From the NCBI GenBank assembly GCA_016946835.1, contig JACVTC010000038.1, positions 725,001 through 782,500 on the forward strand: a stretch of 57,500 bases of DNA, in the 5' to 3' direction. Each line of letters begins with the position of its first letter. Within the stretch, counting starts at the first letter, position 1. The position numbers were made by a program, and so were the translations under genes. The notes under the pieces are model-generated. The model was not told where the DNA came from. It was given only the letters and a program-made list of their open reading frames with translations, and did no database searches. Source of the stretch: Neocallimastix lanati (nom. inval.). Taxonomy: Eukaryota; Neocallimastigomycota; Neocallimastigomycetes; Neocallimastigales; Neocallimastigaceae. Of the stretch, positions 11,890 through 23,800 are shown piece by piece.

Positions 11890-13152
11890 TTAAGACCAAA
11901 AAAAAAAAAAAAAATTAAGACCAAAAAAAAAAAAAAAAGACTGTAGTATTTTTTTTTTTTTTTAATTATATCAACTTTTTTTAATTTTTTGAATTGCTAT
12001 CTTATTTTAATATATATATTATAATATTAATATTTTTATTGATATTTAAATATATGTTTTTTAATAATATATATTATATTATATTCATAAAAATCATTAA
12101 TATATGTATTAAAAAAAGAAAAGCAAGGAATAGCAAAACAGTATTTAGTAATAATAATAATCAATAATAAATAAACAATAATAATAATAGTAACAATAAT
12201 AATAATAATAATAATAATAACAATAATAACAATAATAAACAATAATAAACAATAATAATAATAACAATAATAAACAATAACAACTAGAGAAAACAAAATA
12301 TATGTATATATATAAATATATATATAAATGTAAAAAAAGTATTAAGAAAAAAAATTTATATAAATATTTATATAAAATAAAAATATATACATATTCAAAT
12401 TAATATCAAAAAAAAAAAAAAAAAAAAAAAAAAATAAAAAACAAAAACAAAAATAAAAACAAAAATAGAAAATATTAATATTATTATATAATTCTAACAT
12501 TAATTAGAGTATTTTTTATCAATATATAAAAAATACATCGTATTTAGAGGGAAAATTTATAAATATTATTTAAAGAATGTATTAATGTCTTTCAAATAAT
12601 GATTTATTTTATTTTATTTATTTTTTTAATATAGAATTTAAAATTTTATAAATTTATATATCAAATATAAAATTAATAATATTATTATTTTATTAGAATG
12701 ACTTTATAATTTGAAGTACAGTATATTTATAATTAATGATAATCTAAATCATATAAATATATATATATATATAAAATTATAGTAATAATAATAAATGATA
12801 AAAAAAAAAATAAATAAAAAAAGATAAGTAAACAAATAGAATAAAGTTGTAATAATAATGATATTTCATGAAAGGAAAGTAAAGAAAATAAATTACTATT
12901 TTTTATTATTATTATTACTACTTAATAATTATGATAGCATCACATATATAGAATTTTTATATATAAAAAAAAAAAAAAAAAAAAAAGAAAAATAAAAATT
13001 AAAATATTTAATAAAAAAATTTTTAATATATATAATAAACTACTTTTTCTAAATTAAAGTGTTAATTTATATAATATATGTTCAAGTAGGATTATGATGC
13101 TAAATAAATATTTTTAGTAATGTTATTTATTTATCATTATAATTAGAAATTA

Positions 13153-13188
<36 letters not shown>
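11743..13188. other. intergenic after the disordered-protein gene
   Basis: The 3' flank has a short tandem array of TTAAGACC separated by poly(A) (about 11870-11942), AAT/AAC microsatellite (12150-12290) and TA runs (13155-13185). No coding sequence seen. Confidence 0.55.
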
Positions 13189-13681
13189 TATTCTTCAGGG
13201 AATTCCAGCTTTAAATGAGCTTCAATTCGATACTGGGGAGCAGAGATATTTAAGTGAACAACTCCTTTAAAAGTTCACAGGAGTCTACTGTTTCGTATAT
13301 TGTGGGGCTTGCGAAATATCTTGCTAATACAATAACGATCATCAGTAGCTCTCTTGAGGTTACTTTTTGAGAGGTTTAACTAAAACACCTTTCATTACCA
13401 AGAGTGCCGACGTCGTACTGATATGGCAAAGGAATAATGCAGTTAGAAGTCTTGTTAATTCTCTCATCAATACGCATTAACTAACAGCACAGTTCCTAAC
13501 ACAGAACGTACAGTAAGTAATTCAACTTTTAATTTGATGATCTTTCTTGTGGTTTAGGGGAGAGTTTAGTGGATACCATACTTATCTATTTTAAAGATGT
13601 TACTACTTCTTTATTTTATTATTTTAGATTTAATTGGTGATCATGTTACTATTCATAGTATAACATCACACCGAATTTTTT
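13189..13681 (+). mobile_element. 5'-truncated LINE 3' end (solo fragment)
   Basis: A GC-richer island that aligns along its whole length to 27625-28160, sharing for example CAATTCGATACTGGGGA, CATCAGTAGCTCTCTTGAG, CGACGTCGTACTGATATG and GGGGAGAGTTTAGTG. Both copies end in CATCACACC followed by A and T residues. The larger copy lies at the 3' end of a decayed LINE, so this is best read as a 5'-truncated insertion of that family. Only short broken frames remain. Confidence 0.65.
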
Positions 13682-14274
13682 TTTTTAACTCTTGAACTTA
13701 CTTTTATTCTTCTTTTATTACATTAAATTTTCTTTGATTAATTAAAATTTGTTATTTCTTAACTTTTTTATTATTTTTTTTTTTTTTTTATTTTACTTAA
13801 TTTTTTTACATACATTTTATTTTTATTTTTTTATTTTTTTTTTCTTTATCTTTTAATTATATAATGTATTTTTTTTTTTTTTTTTTATAATTAAATATAA
13901 TATATAAAAATATTTTAATCTATTTAATAAAAGCACTGGAAAAGTGTATTCTCTTCCTAGTCTAAAAAAAAAAAAAAAAAATATGTATGCCTATATATAC
14001 ATTTAGATAGAATTAACTAATATAATTTTATAATGATAGTTTTAAAAAACCTCCTAAATCGTATTAAAGGATCTTTAATGAAGATCCTACCTTTTTTATT
14101 TCTATTTTTATTTTTATTTATTTTTTATTTCATTTTATTTTTATTTTTATTTTTTATTTTTTTTCAGTTTTTTTATTATTTTATTTTTATTTTTTTTTAT
14201 TGTTTTATTTCATTTCATTTTTATTTTTTATATTTTATTTTTAAAGCGTATTCTCTTTCTAGTTTAATAATAAT

Positions 14275-14314
<40 letters not shown>

Positions 14315-14480
14315 TCATAAGGCCTTTTTTTTACTATATATATAATAAGGGTCTATTAATTAATATTTTAATTGTTATATCGGAGTAAGAAAGTCGAATG
14401 ATCAATCAGAATTTGAAGAATATGAATCTGAATTGTTTTTGTTCTTGTCCTCGTTTAATTTCTTTTACTGCTTAAAGATA

Positions 14481-14543
<63 letters not shown>

Positions 14544-14689
14544 TTTAAAGTTTATATATATATATTATGGCTATAATAATAGCAGTATTTCGTTGGAAAT
14601 TATTATTATTTTTTTTTATTGAAATGAAATGGAAAATACATAAAATCAGAAATCAAAAAATGATACCTAAAAATTTTATTATGTGTTTT

Positions 14690-14726
<37 letters not shown>

Positions 14727-14799
14727 CCATTTTTATTTTTATTGCTTTTACATTAAGAAAAATCTATTCATTTAAAAAATAAGGCTCTTAACATGTTAC

Positions 14800-14834
<35 letters not shown>

Positions 14835-15442
14835 CATTTTTCTATAATAGTCTAACATTATTGATACCATTTAAAGTTAACACTCCATCCTATGTAATTA
14901 AATAACATAACTATGATATTCAACATTTATTATATTTAGTATATTTAGTTTTAAATTTTATAATTTATGGTTTTATTTTGTATTAGGAAGTTATAAACCA
15001 ATTATAAATAAATAAATAAATAAATTAACAAATAAATAAATAGTAAATAATAATAAATAGATAATAAACCAATGAAATAATCTTTTAATTAAATGAATAT
15101 TTAAAAAACATTTATTTTTATTTATATTTTTTTTTATTTCCATTTTTCATTTCATTTTCATTTTCATTTTCATTTCATCATCCAAATATAATAATTATTC
15201 CCATATGGTCATCCTTAAAAAAAAAGTATTTATTTATATTAAATTAATCATGAAGTATTTATTTATTATTATTATTTTTAAATAATTTATATATAATATA
15301 TATTAACATTTTTATCTTCTATTATATATATATTATATTATATTATGTAATTACTATTCAACAATAATAAATAATAAATAATAAACACATAATATAATTA
15401 ATCTATAAAATTAATCTTTATTATTTAATAAGTAGATTAGTA

Positions 15443-15486
<44 letters not shown>

Positions 15487-15489
15487 TAT
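13682..15489. other. intergenic
   Basis: T-rich sequence with TA runs and homopolymers. The open frames at 14033-14308 and 14567-14782 are F/I-rich translations of T-rich DNA and are not supported as genes. Confidence 0.55.
13941..13970 (+). repeat. short dispersed repeat ending in poly(A)
   Basis: A 30-base string beginning AAAGTGTATTCTCTTCCTAG is repeated exactly, in the other orientation, at 44461-44490, and in weaker form at 14243-14267. Similarity extends about 15 bases upstream (TATTTAATAAA). Possibly the 3' end of a small retroposon. Confidence 0.55.
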
Positions 15490-15862
15490 TTTCATTAAAT
15501 TATCCATCTATTTATATTATTAAATTATCCATATCATAGTTATTAAATTATTCATCTATTTTTTATTATTAAATTATCCATATCATAGTTATTCTTATTA
15601 AATTATCCATATCATATAGTTAACTCTTATCAATCAACAATATAATATTTATTTTTTATTAAATCATTCATATAATATATGCTCTTATTAAATTATTTTA
15701 TATAATAATATTTAATTTTTATTAAAACATTCATATTTACTCCTATTAAATTATTCAAAATATAATATTTATTCTTAATAAAATTATCTATAATATTATT
15801 TATTCATAATATTAAATTATTCATTCATAAAATGTTTACTCTTATTAAATCGTCCGTATTAT
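15490..15862. repeat. degenerate TATTAAATTATCCAT minisatellite
   Basis: About ten diverged copies of a 30-40 base unit containing ATTAAATTATCCATATCATAG or ATTAAATTATTCAT. Non-coding. Confidence 0.65.
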
Positions 15863-16000
15863 ATATATATATATAGTTTTTTTATTTTGTATTGGAAATT
15901 TATATAGTAATAATAAATAATAAATATAAAATATTAAAATAATAAATAACAAATAATAATAATAATAATTTTTTCGATTAAAGAATTTTTATTAGAAAGG

Positions 16001-16044
<44 letters not shown>

Positions 16045-16275
16045 CCACATATTAATAAAAAATTGATGTATTATTTTAATTATGAGTTTTATTGTTAACT
16101 GAATCGAAATAATATATTAAAAATAAATCAAAAAGGACTTTTAATTATTTATGGAAATAATAATAATAATAATAATAAATAATAAATAATAAATAATAAT
16201 AATAATAAATAATAATAATAAATAATAATAATAATAAATAATAATAATAATAAATAATAATAAATAATAATAATA

Positions 16276-16314
<39 letters not shown>

Positions 16315-16329
16315 ATAATAATAAAATAA

Positions 16330-16362
<33 letters not shown>

Positions 16363-16874
16363 TTTGCTTATTCTAATTTTATTTTATTTTATTATAATTA
16401 AATAGTTTTTTTATATTTACTATTTATTTTATTTTATTTATATTAATACTTTAATATTTTAATATTTTATAGTCTATTTACTTCATTTTATTTTATTTTT
16501 TATTTTTATTTTTATTTTATTTTATTTTATTTTATTTATTAATTTATTTTTTTTTTAAAATAAATCACATATTTTGTAACAATACATAATTAATAATAAT
16601 AATGATAATTCTTTTGATCATCTATTAAAAAATTTATTTGAAATGATCTTTTCCACATATAATAGAAATTAATATTATTTAACTTTTTATTTGGATATCA
16701 AAAATTATTAATTATTAGATAACTGAATTGAAAAAATAATTATAAAATAAAACATAAAATATATATATATATATATATATATAAATTTATCTATTATGCA
16801 AATGGATTAATAAAAAAGATTTTCTTCTATTTAATTATTATTTATATTATTTTTATTATTTTTATTATTATTAT
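15863..16874. other. intergenic with AAT/AATAAAT array
   Basis: Includes an AAT-based microsatellite at about 16155-16325, followed by 29 A residues. Nothing coding seen. Confidence 0.6.
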
Positions 16875-17009
16875 TTTCAATAAAATTATATATTTATATA
16901 AATATTTTTATTAAATTAAATATATATTTAATATAATAAAAATGGGAAATATATAAATCTTTATCCAATATCTTTTGTAAATTGGAAAATTGTTTATTAT
17001 TATTATTAC

Positions 17010-17046
<37 letters not shown>

Positions 17047-17696
17047 TAATATTATTTAATATTATTTAATATTATTTTTTTTTTTAAATAAAATAAAACA
17101 AAAATAAAAACATAAAAAAAAAAAAAATTTCCAGTATTCTTAGTATTGTTAAAGCAATGAATAAAAACTTTAATAAAAAATTTTTAATAAAAATTATTTT
17201 ATATAAAAATAAATATAAATATATATAAATAAAAATAAAATATATATATATATATATTTTTTTTTTAACAAATTATTAAAAACCTTTATTTTTTATTTTT
17301 ATTTTTATTTTTTTATACTAATTCTCATTTATAATTTTCATTTTTTAAATTAAAAATTTATTATTATTTATTATTTTAATGCTATTTTTTATATAAAATA
17401 AAAAAAAGGTTGTATCCTTTAATTTATATAATCATTTATTTTATTTGTTTAATAAAAATTAAAAAAAAAAAAAAAAAAATTAAAAATGAAAATCATGATA
17501 AAGATTAATATAAATTCAAATAAAACTAAAATAATGGAAAATTAAAATGAAACAAATTTATTAAAGTAATTAAAAATAATTAAAAATAAGGTTAGTTAGA
17601 GCCTAAACTTTAATTATTAATATACGGATAATTTATTTTTATTAAATTTTTAAAATTTAATGTAAAATTTATTAAAACAAAAACAAAAATAAAATA

Positions 17697-17880
17697 AAAA
17701 TAAAATAAAAATAAAATATTATTAAATAAAAATAAAATATTATTAAATAAAAATAAAATATTATTAAATAAAAATAAAATATTATTAAATAAAAATAAAA
17801 TATTATTAAATAAAAATAAAATATTAAAATAAAAAATTATTAAATAAAAAATTATTATATAAAATATTATTAAATAAAAA
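17697..17880. repeat. 21-bp minisatellite
   Basis: Six to seven head-to-tail copies of AATAAAAATAAAATATTATT-type units, becoming irregular at the right end. The array is absent from the second duplicated block, so it expanded (or was lost) after the duplication. Confidence 0.75.
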
Positions 17881-18605
17881 TATAATAAAATAATATTTAA
17901 AAGAAAATCTATTTTTTTTTAATTTAAAAAGATTTCAATAAACAAGAAAAAATATCTATATATTTCTTCTTCTTTACTTTTATATTTTATATTTTTTTTA
18001 TTAAATAGAGTAGTTAATAACACTTTTTTTTTTTTTTTTTTTTACTTTCATGTATTTATTTCCTTTACTTAATATAATACTTTACAAAATTTCAAACTTT
18101 TTTTTTTTTTTTGTTTAATATAGTTTAATAGAATTATATTTTTACTTCATTGGTTTTTATTTTTATTTGTTTATTTGTTTATTTTTATTTATTTTTATTT
18201 ATTTTTATTTATTTTTTTTTATAAAAGTATTTTATTATTTATTATTAATTATTTATATTTTATTATCATTTATTATATAAAATTATTTTACTATTATTTA
18301 TTATTATTTGTATTTTCATTTATATATCATAATTTATTAATACTCAATTATTTATTATTTGTATAGCATTATTAAAATTAATTTAAATATATATTTTATT
18401 TATTTATGATCTTAACCAATCTTTTTTTTTTAAAATTTACGGCATTATTTGTTTAAAATATGTTAAGATTTATAATTAATGATAATAATAATATAAATAA
18501 ATAATATATAATGAAAATATATATAATAAAAAATATATATAATGAATATATAAAATAAAAAATATATATAATGAATATATAAAATATATATATTTAATTA
18601 TTTAA

Positions 18606-18638
<33 letters not shown>

Positions 18639-19021
18639 GGGGTATATTTTTTTTAAAAAAAAAAAAATTTTTTATTTTATTTTTATTTTTAAATTTATTT
18701 ATTTATTATTATTCTTTTTTTTTTTTTTTTAATTATTTTAATTTCCACCATAACATAAGAAAATGGTCAATAATTAATTAACCAAACTTTATTGAATATA
18801 ATTTTTTTTTATTTATTAAATAAGTTTGTAAATTTGATCCTTCTCATTGTTTTAATATTATAAATTGGATATTTTTAATTTTTTATAAAATTTAATATAA
18901 TTAATAAATGAAAAAAAATATATATATATATTATAAAATATTATATATACATATATATATACATATATAATTTTAATAATTAAAAAATAATTATTAAAAA
19001 AGAAAGTAAAAAAAAAAAAAG

Positions 19022-19030
19022 TATATAAAA
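19022..19030 (+). promoter_or_regulatory. TATA-like element upstream of xylanase copy 1
   Basis: TATATAAAA inside GTATATAAAAAC, also kept in the second copy at 29747-29755. It lies 355 bases before the ATG, so it could be a core promoter with a long leader, but in DNA this AT-rich its conservation is the only real support. Confidence 0.3.
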
Positions 19031-19376
19031 ACATTTTTTTTTATTTATTTTTTTTTTTTCAATTTTTATTGTTTTTAAAAATATATGAATATATATTTTT
19101 TATTAATTTTATAATTTAAAGTTTTTTTTTTTTTTTCTCTTATAATAAACATAATATAATATACTTTTTTTTTTTTTATTGTTTCATAGATCTAAAAGTT
19201 TAAATTTTTGTCTTATTAAATTTAAAAAAAAAAAAAAGTAAAAAAAAAAAAAAATTTAAATTAATAAAATACTTTTTTACTTATTATAATTTATATAATT
19301 ATAAACATAATAATAATTACAAAAAAAAAAAAAAAAAAAAAAAAAATATCAAAAAAATTTTATAAATTTATTCATC

Positions 19377-19685
19377 ATGAAATATTTTTCTGTTGTATCT
19401 ACCGTTTTTCTTGTATTTGCTTCTAAGGTATCAGCAGATTGTTGGTCTTCCCGATTAGGTTACCCATGCTGTACTTCCACCAATAGTATCTACTTTTCGG
19501 ACGGTGATGGAGATTGGGGTATCGAAAATAATCAGTGGTGTGGCCTTCCAAAACAAGTTAATAATGCTGTCTGTTGGTCTAAGGCATTAGGCTATAATTG
19601 TTGTACTACCACTTCCGTCGTCCAGTACGAAGATCAAGATGGTCCTTGGGGTATTGAAAATAATGATTGGTGTGGTATCATAAAA

Positions 19686-19717
<32 letters not shown>

Positions 19718-20939
19718 TAACAATAATAACAACAACAACAATAATAATAATAATAATCAACAACCATCTCAACAAGCTACTAATCCAAATGTACCACAAA
19801 AACCAGCCGTTACCTACTTAAATAATAATAATGATCCAGCTGGTAGTTGTGATATTTCTGATTCTATTCGTGGTGATTCTTTAGCTAAAGCTGCTCCTTT
19901 CCGTATGGGGGTTGGTTTATACGGTACCAGTAAAACTAATTCTCCAATTTTCTCGAAGAAAATGCGTGACGTTATCGCCTATCAATTTAATTCTGTTACC
20001 TTCACTAATCTTATGAAAGCTGATCAAATGTTGGATAAGGCCGCCTCTCAAGCTAACGCCAGAAATGGTAATGATATGCCAGTTTTAAAATTTGATTCCA
20101 TCGTGGATGGTTTAGAATACTGTAAAGCGAATAACATCAAGATGAGAGGACATACCTTGGTTTGGCATGTTCAAGCTCCAGAATGGTTCTTCCGTACTGG
20201 ATTTAATGATAATGGTAACTATGTGGATAAAAATAAAATGGAAAAACGTATGGAAAGTTACATTAAACAAATGTTTGAATTTGTTCAATATTACTATCCT
20301 GGTGTAGTTGATGTCTGGGATGTCGTTAATGAAGCGGTCGAAATTACTAATGGTAGTTTTGATGCTTCCTCCGGTTGGAATACTCGTACTAAATATGATA
20401 ATAATAAAACAAATCCATGGTATGCTACCATGGGTCCTGATTATGTCTTCAAAGCTTTCCGTTTTGCTCGTAAATACGCCAATAAAGATGTTAAACTCGT
20501 CTATAACGACTTCAATACCTTTATGTCTCAAAAGACAAATGCCATCTGTAATCTTGTAAAGAAATTAAAGGCTGAAAACTTAATTGATGGTGTTGGTCTT
20601 CAATCCTACTTAGGTCCAAGCTGGCCAAATCGTAATGACTATAAGAATGCCATTCAAAAGTTTAGTGCTCTCGGTGTTGAAATTCAAATTACCGAATTAA
20701 CCATTAGTGTCGAAGAATCCAATAATAAATTCAATGCTCAAGCTAATCACTACAGAGATGTCTTCAAAATTTATAAGGATTTAAAGAAAAGTGGTGTTAA
20801 CATTACCAGTGTCACTGTTTTCGGTTTACAAGATCACTACTTATTCTATGATAATGATAAGACAGAAACTCGTTTATGGGACCGCAATCTTAAGAAGAAA
20901 CAAGCTTACAATTCTATCATGAGTGTCTTAAAAGCTTAA
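19377..20939 (+). CDS. secreted dockerin-bearing GH10 endo-1,4-beta-xylanase
   Basis: A 520-residue glycoside hydrolase family 10 xylanase that hydrolyses internal beta-1,4 bonds of xylan outside the cell. Residues 1-20 are a signal peptide (likely cut after VSA). Two CBM10-type fungal dockerins follow: 22-57 (C22, C31, C32, C55) and 66-101 (C66, C75, C76, C99), each with the WGIENN.WCG signature; in anaerobic fungi these bind scaffoldin and place the enzyme in the cellulosome. A 24-residue Asn run (104-127) and Q/P-rich linker lead to the catalytic domain (about 160-520), with GHTLVWH (258-264), acid/base Glu319 in WDVVNE and nucleophile Glu440 in ITEL. Both catalytic residues are present, so it should be active. 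The usual GH10 TFWG Trp is Phe here ([10 protein letters not shown], 481-490). The gene is intronless and has a close paralogue at 30061. Codons are richer in C and G than the flanks. Confidence 0.96.
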
Positions 20940-20998
20940 AAAAAAAAAAAATGAATGGAATAACTTGAATGAATGAATGAATGAAATAATGTTAATAA

Positions 20999-21030
<32 letters not shown>

Positions 21031-21500
21031 TTTTTATTGTAATTAAAAATTTTTTTATACATACTATAGTCAACTATCGAATAAAAAATTATTAATATTA
21101 TTACTTAAAATCTTTTTTTATTTTCTATTATAAATAATTAAATCCAAAAAAAAAAAAAAATAAAAAAAAAAATAAAAATTTATCATATATATTTATATAT
21201 ATATAATGATAAAATAAAATATGTATTATATTAATATCCATAATTAAATAATTAATAAAGAATAATAATAATACTAAAAAAAAAAAAAAAAATAAAAATA
21301 ATGATTTTTGATAAAAATGAAGGTGTTTTAATTTTAATATATATATATTTATTTATTTATATTATTTATAAATATTTAATGATAATTTTGTATTTAATAA
21401 AATTTAAACTTTTTTAATTTTTTTGTTATACATATATATTATAATTAAATATATATATATCAAAAGTAAGAGATATATAGATATATTTATTAAAATGAAA

Positions 21501-21949
21501 ATCCTTATTTTCATTTTAATTAATTTCCATATAATAAAAATTTATTGTTTTTTTTTTTTTTAAACTGAATATGAAGTAACATTGGTGTTGTTAGTATAAT
21601 TCATAAATATCATTTGTCATTTGTAGTTTAGTTTCTACATATTTTCATTGTAATGAATCTATTAGTTTTTTTTTTTTTTTTTTTTTTTTTTTATTTTAGC
21701 ATTATTTTATATATGTATTTTTCTATATATATATATATATATATATATTATTTAAACTCTCCTGTAGCTATATATGTAAAGTGGAAAGTGGAAATGATGT
21801 AGGAGATGGATTCACTTCAAAGCTTATATTTAAGACATTATTTAACGATGGATGGGAATCTTTTGATAGTTTTTTTTTTTTTATTTTTTTTACTACTAAC
21901 ATTTTATTTACTTCTACATTTTAGCTAATATATGATTATTCAACAGAAA

Positions 21950-22006
<57 letters not shown>

Positions 22007-22062
22007 GGTTTAAAGAGCTTTATTGATTGAAAAAAAAAAGAAAAAACAATTATTTCAAAAGA

Positions 22063-22093
<31 letters not shown>

Positions 22094-22397
22094 AAGATGA
22101 TTCATTATAACAGAATATACAAAAGTGGTTTGGTTTATTTTATTTTAACAGTATATCCGTTACTAAACAAAGGAACAAAGAAAAATATTCATATTATTCT
22201 TTTTATTTTTTAATTATTTTAATTTTTTTTTTATTTTTTTTTTTTATTTTTTATTTTATTTTTTTTTTTTTTTTAGTCTTAGTTAGAATACCATGTGGAT
22301 ATGGATGGTGGATGGAATTTTGTGTGTGAAAAGAGAGAGTAATTGAGTCCTTCCACACGATTTTTAAATTTAAAATTTTTAAACCATTAATTCCTAT

Positions 22398-22430
<33 letters not shown>
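21501..22430. other. intergenic
   Basis: Contains a run of about 50 T (around 21954-22004), another of about 34 T (22400-22433), and two slightly GC-richer stretches (21770-21870 and 22276-22360) without a usable reading frame. They could be the eroded 5' end of the LINE that follows. Confidence 0.5.
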
Positions 22431-22440
<10 letters not shown>

Positions 22441-23748
22441 ACAAGGTAATGGTACTAAATGATGCTAAGAAATTCATGTAAAGTAAACCCTTTCCCAGAA
22501 CTACAAATATTTCCAGAAAAGAATGGATCCCAACTACTTCAGGTTACAGAGGTTTATTTTCTCGAGTGGATCATGTGTCTCATGTTCAAGCAGTACTTGA
22601 AGATAATTTTTCCTAAATACTTATCTTGTTTCTTTAATAAACAATTAGTCTATGGGATATCACTCTATCTGTTCTGTAGGTAATGTCCTATATTCCCACT
22701 AAAGAAAACACTTTATTACATGCCCGATAATGTAATTTCAAGAAGTTTTTTTCACATGGCTTCAGAATCACAGTAATCACTAATCATCCCATCTATTCTT
22801 CTTGGAGACTTTAACATGAGAGCTGCTTGATTTACAAGATAAATTAATCAACAGTAACCTTTGATAACTGATTTTTTTATTCTTTCCGATTTAATGGTTC
22901 ACACTAATTTTTATGGACTAGAGGTAGAATATTCATCAAGATATTGATCATGCATTAATCCATTCAAGTATGCTGAATAAAAAAATATCAAGTGCTTATT
23001 TTTTTTTTTTTTTGTTGACTCTCCCTTCTGTATCTGATCATAAACCTTTTCATAGTTTATTGAAAAAAAAAAAAAAAAAACTACCACAGATGAATCATTT
23101 TATGTTACCAAAAAAAAATTTTTTTATTAAATGGGATAGGTTTGAATGTCTTGAACTTAAAGAAATAAAATATGACATCTCACAATCACAATAAAATTTG
23201 AGTTTCTGTAGTGAAGCATTAGAAAATGAAGAGAACTTTCTATAGAATGTTTGTAATTGAAAAGTTTATTAACACTATTAATTTCATTATTAGGAAATGA
23301 AGAGAACTTTCTATAGAATGTTTGTAATTGAAAAGTTCATTAACACTATTAATTTCATTGCTAAGGATTTATTGATTACCTCTTCATCTTCAACAGAAAT
23401 CAGAAAAGCAATGTTTTAGAATGTCCCCCTCCCCCCAAAAAAAAAAATTTTTTTATTGTCTTCAATAGGCAAAACATATTAAATACAAACAAAATTAAGC
23501 GTTTTATTTCTGAAAATAATTTCAATGAATTTACTAAAATAGTTAACTCCTATAACAGACTATGCGAATCAATTCAATTCAATTCAAAAAAAAAAAAAAA
23601 AAAAAAAAAAAAGTTAACGAATTTTGGAAAAAAAAAAAAGATATAATTTATATTGAATTAAAAAATTGGATGTTTGTTAGCTCTTAAAAAATGATCGTTG
23701 GAAAGCATGGAAATGGGTAAAAAAAAAAAAAGAAGGAATGCCAAAAAA

Positions 23749-23800
<52 letters not shown>

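Larger units (their letters stand above)
16875..21500 (+). repeat. duplicated block, copy 1 (xylanase gene plus flanks)
   Basis: This block aligns with 28168-32200. Homology starts at TTCAATAAAATTATAT (16876 and 28169) and continues through AATTAAAATGAAACAAATTT (17541 and 29230), TAATTTCCACCATAA/TAATTTCCATCATAA (18738 and 29485), the whole xylanase gene, and 3' sequence such as AATGATAAAATAAAATATGT, fading out near 21500 and 32200. Microsatellite lengths and a segment in 17100-17490 differ between copies. The coding part is much better conserved than the flanks. Confidence 0.75.

Noticed and set aside
20112-20531. Long minus-strand frames inside both xylanase genes (also 30808-31230, 19587-19799, 30271-30471)
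   Set aside because: They overlap a clearly coding plus-strand gene and occur in both copies only because the coding sequence is the same.
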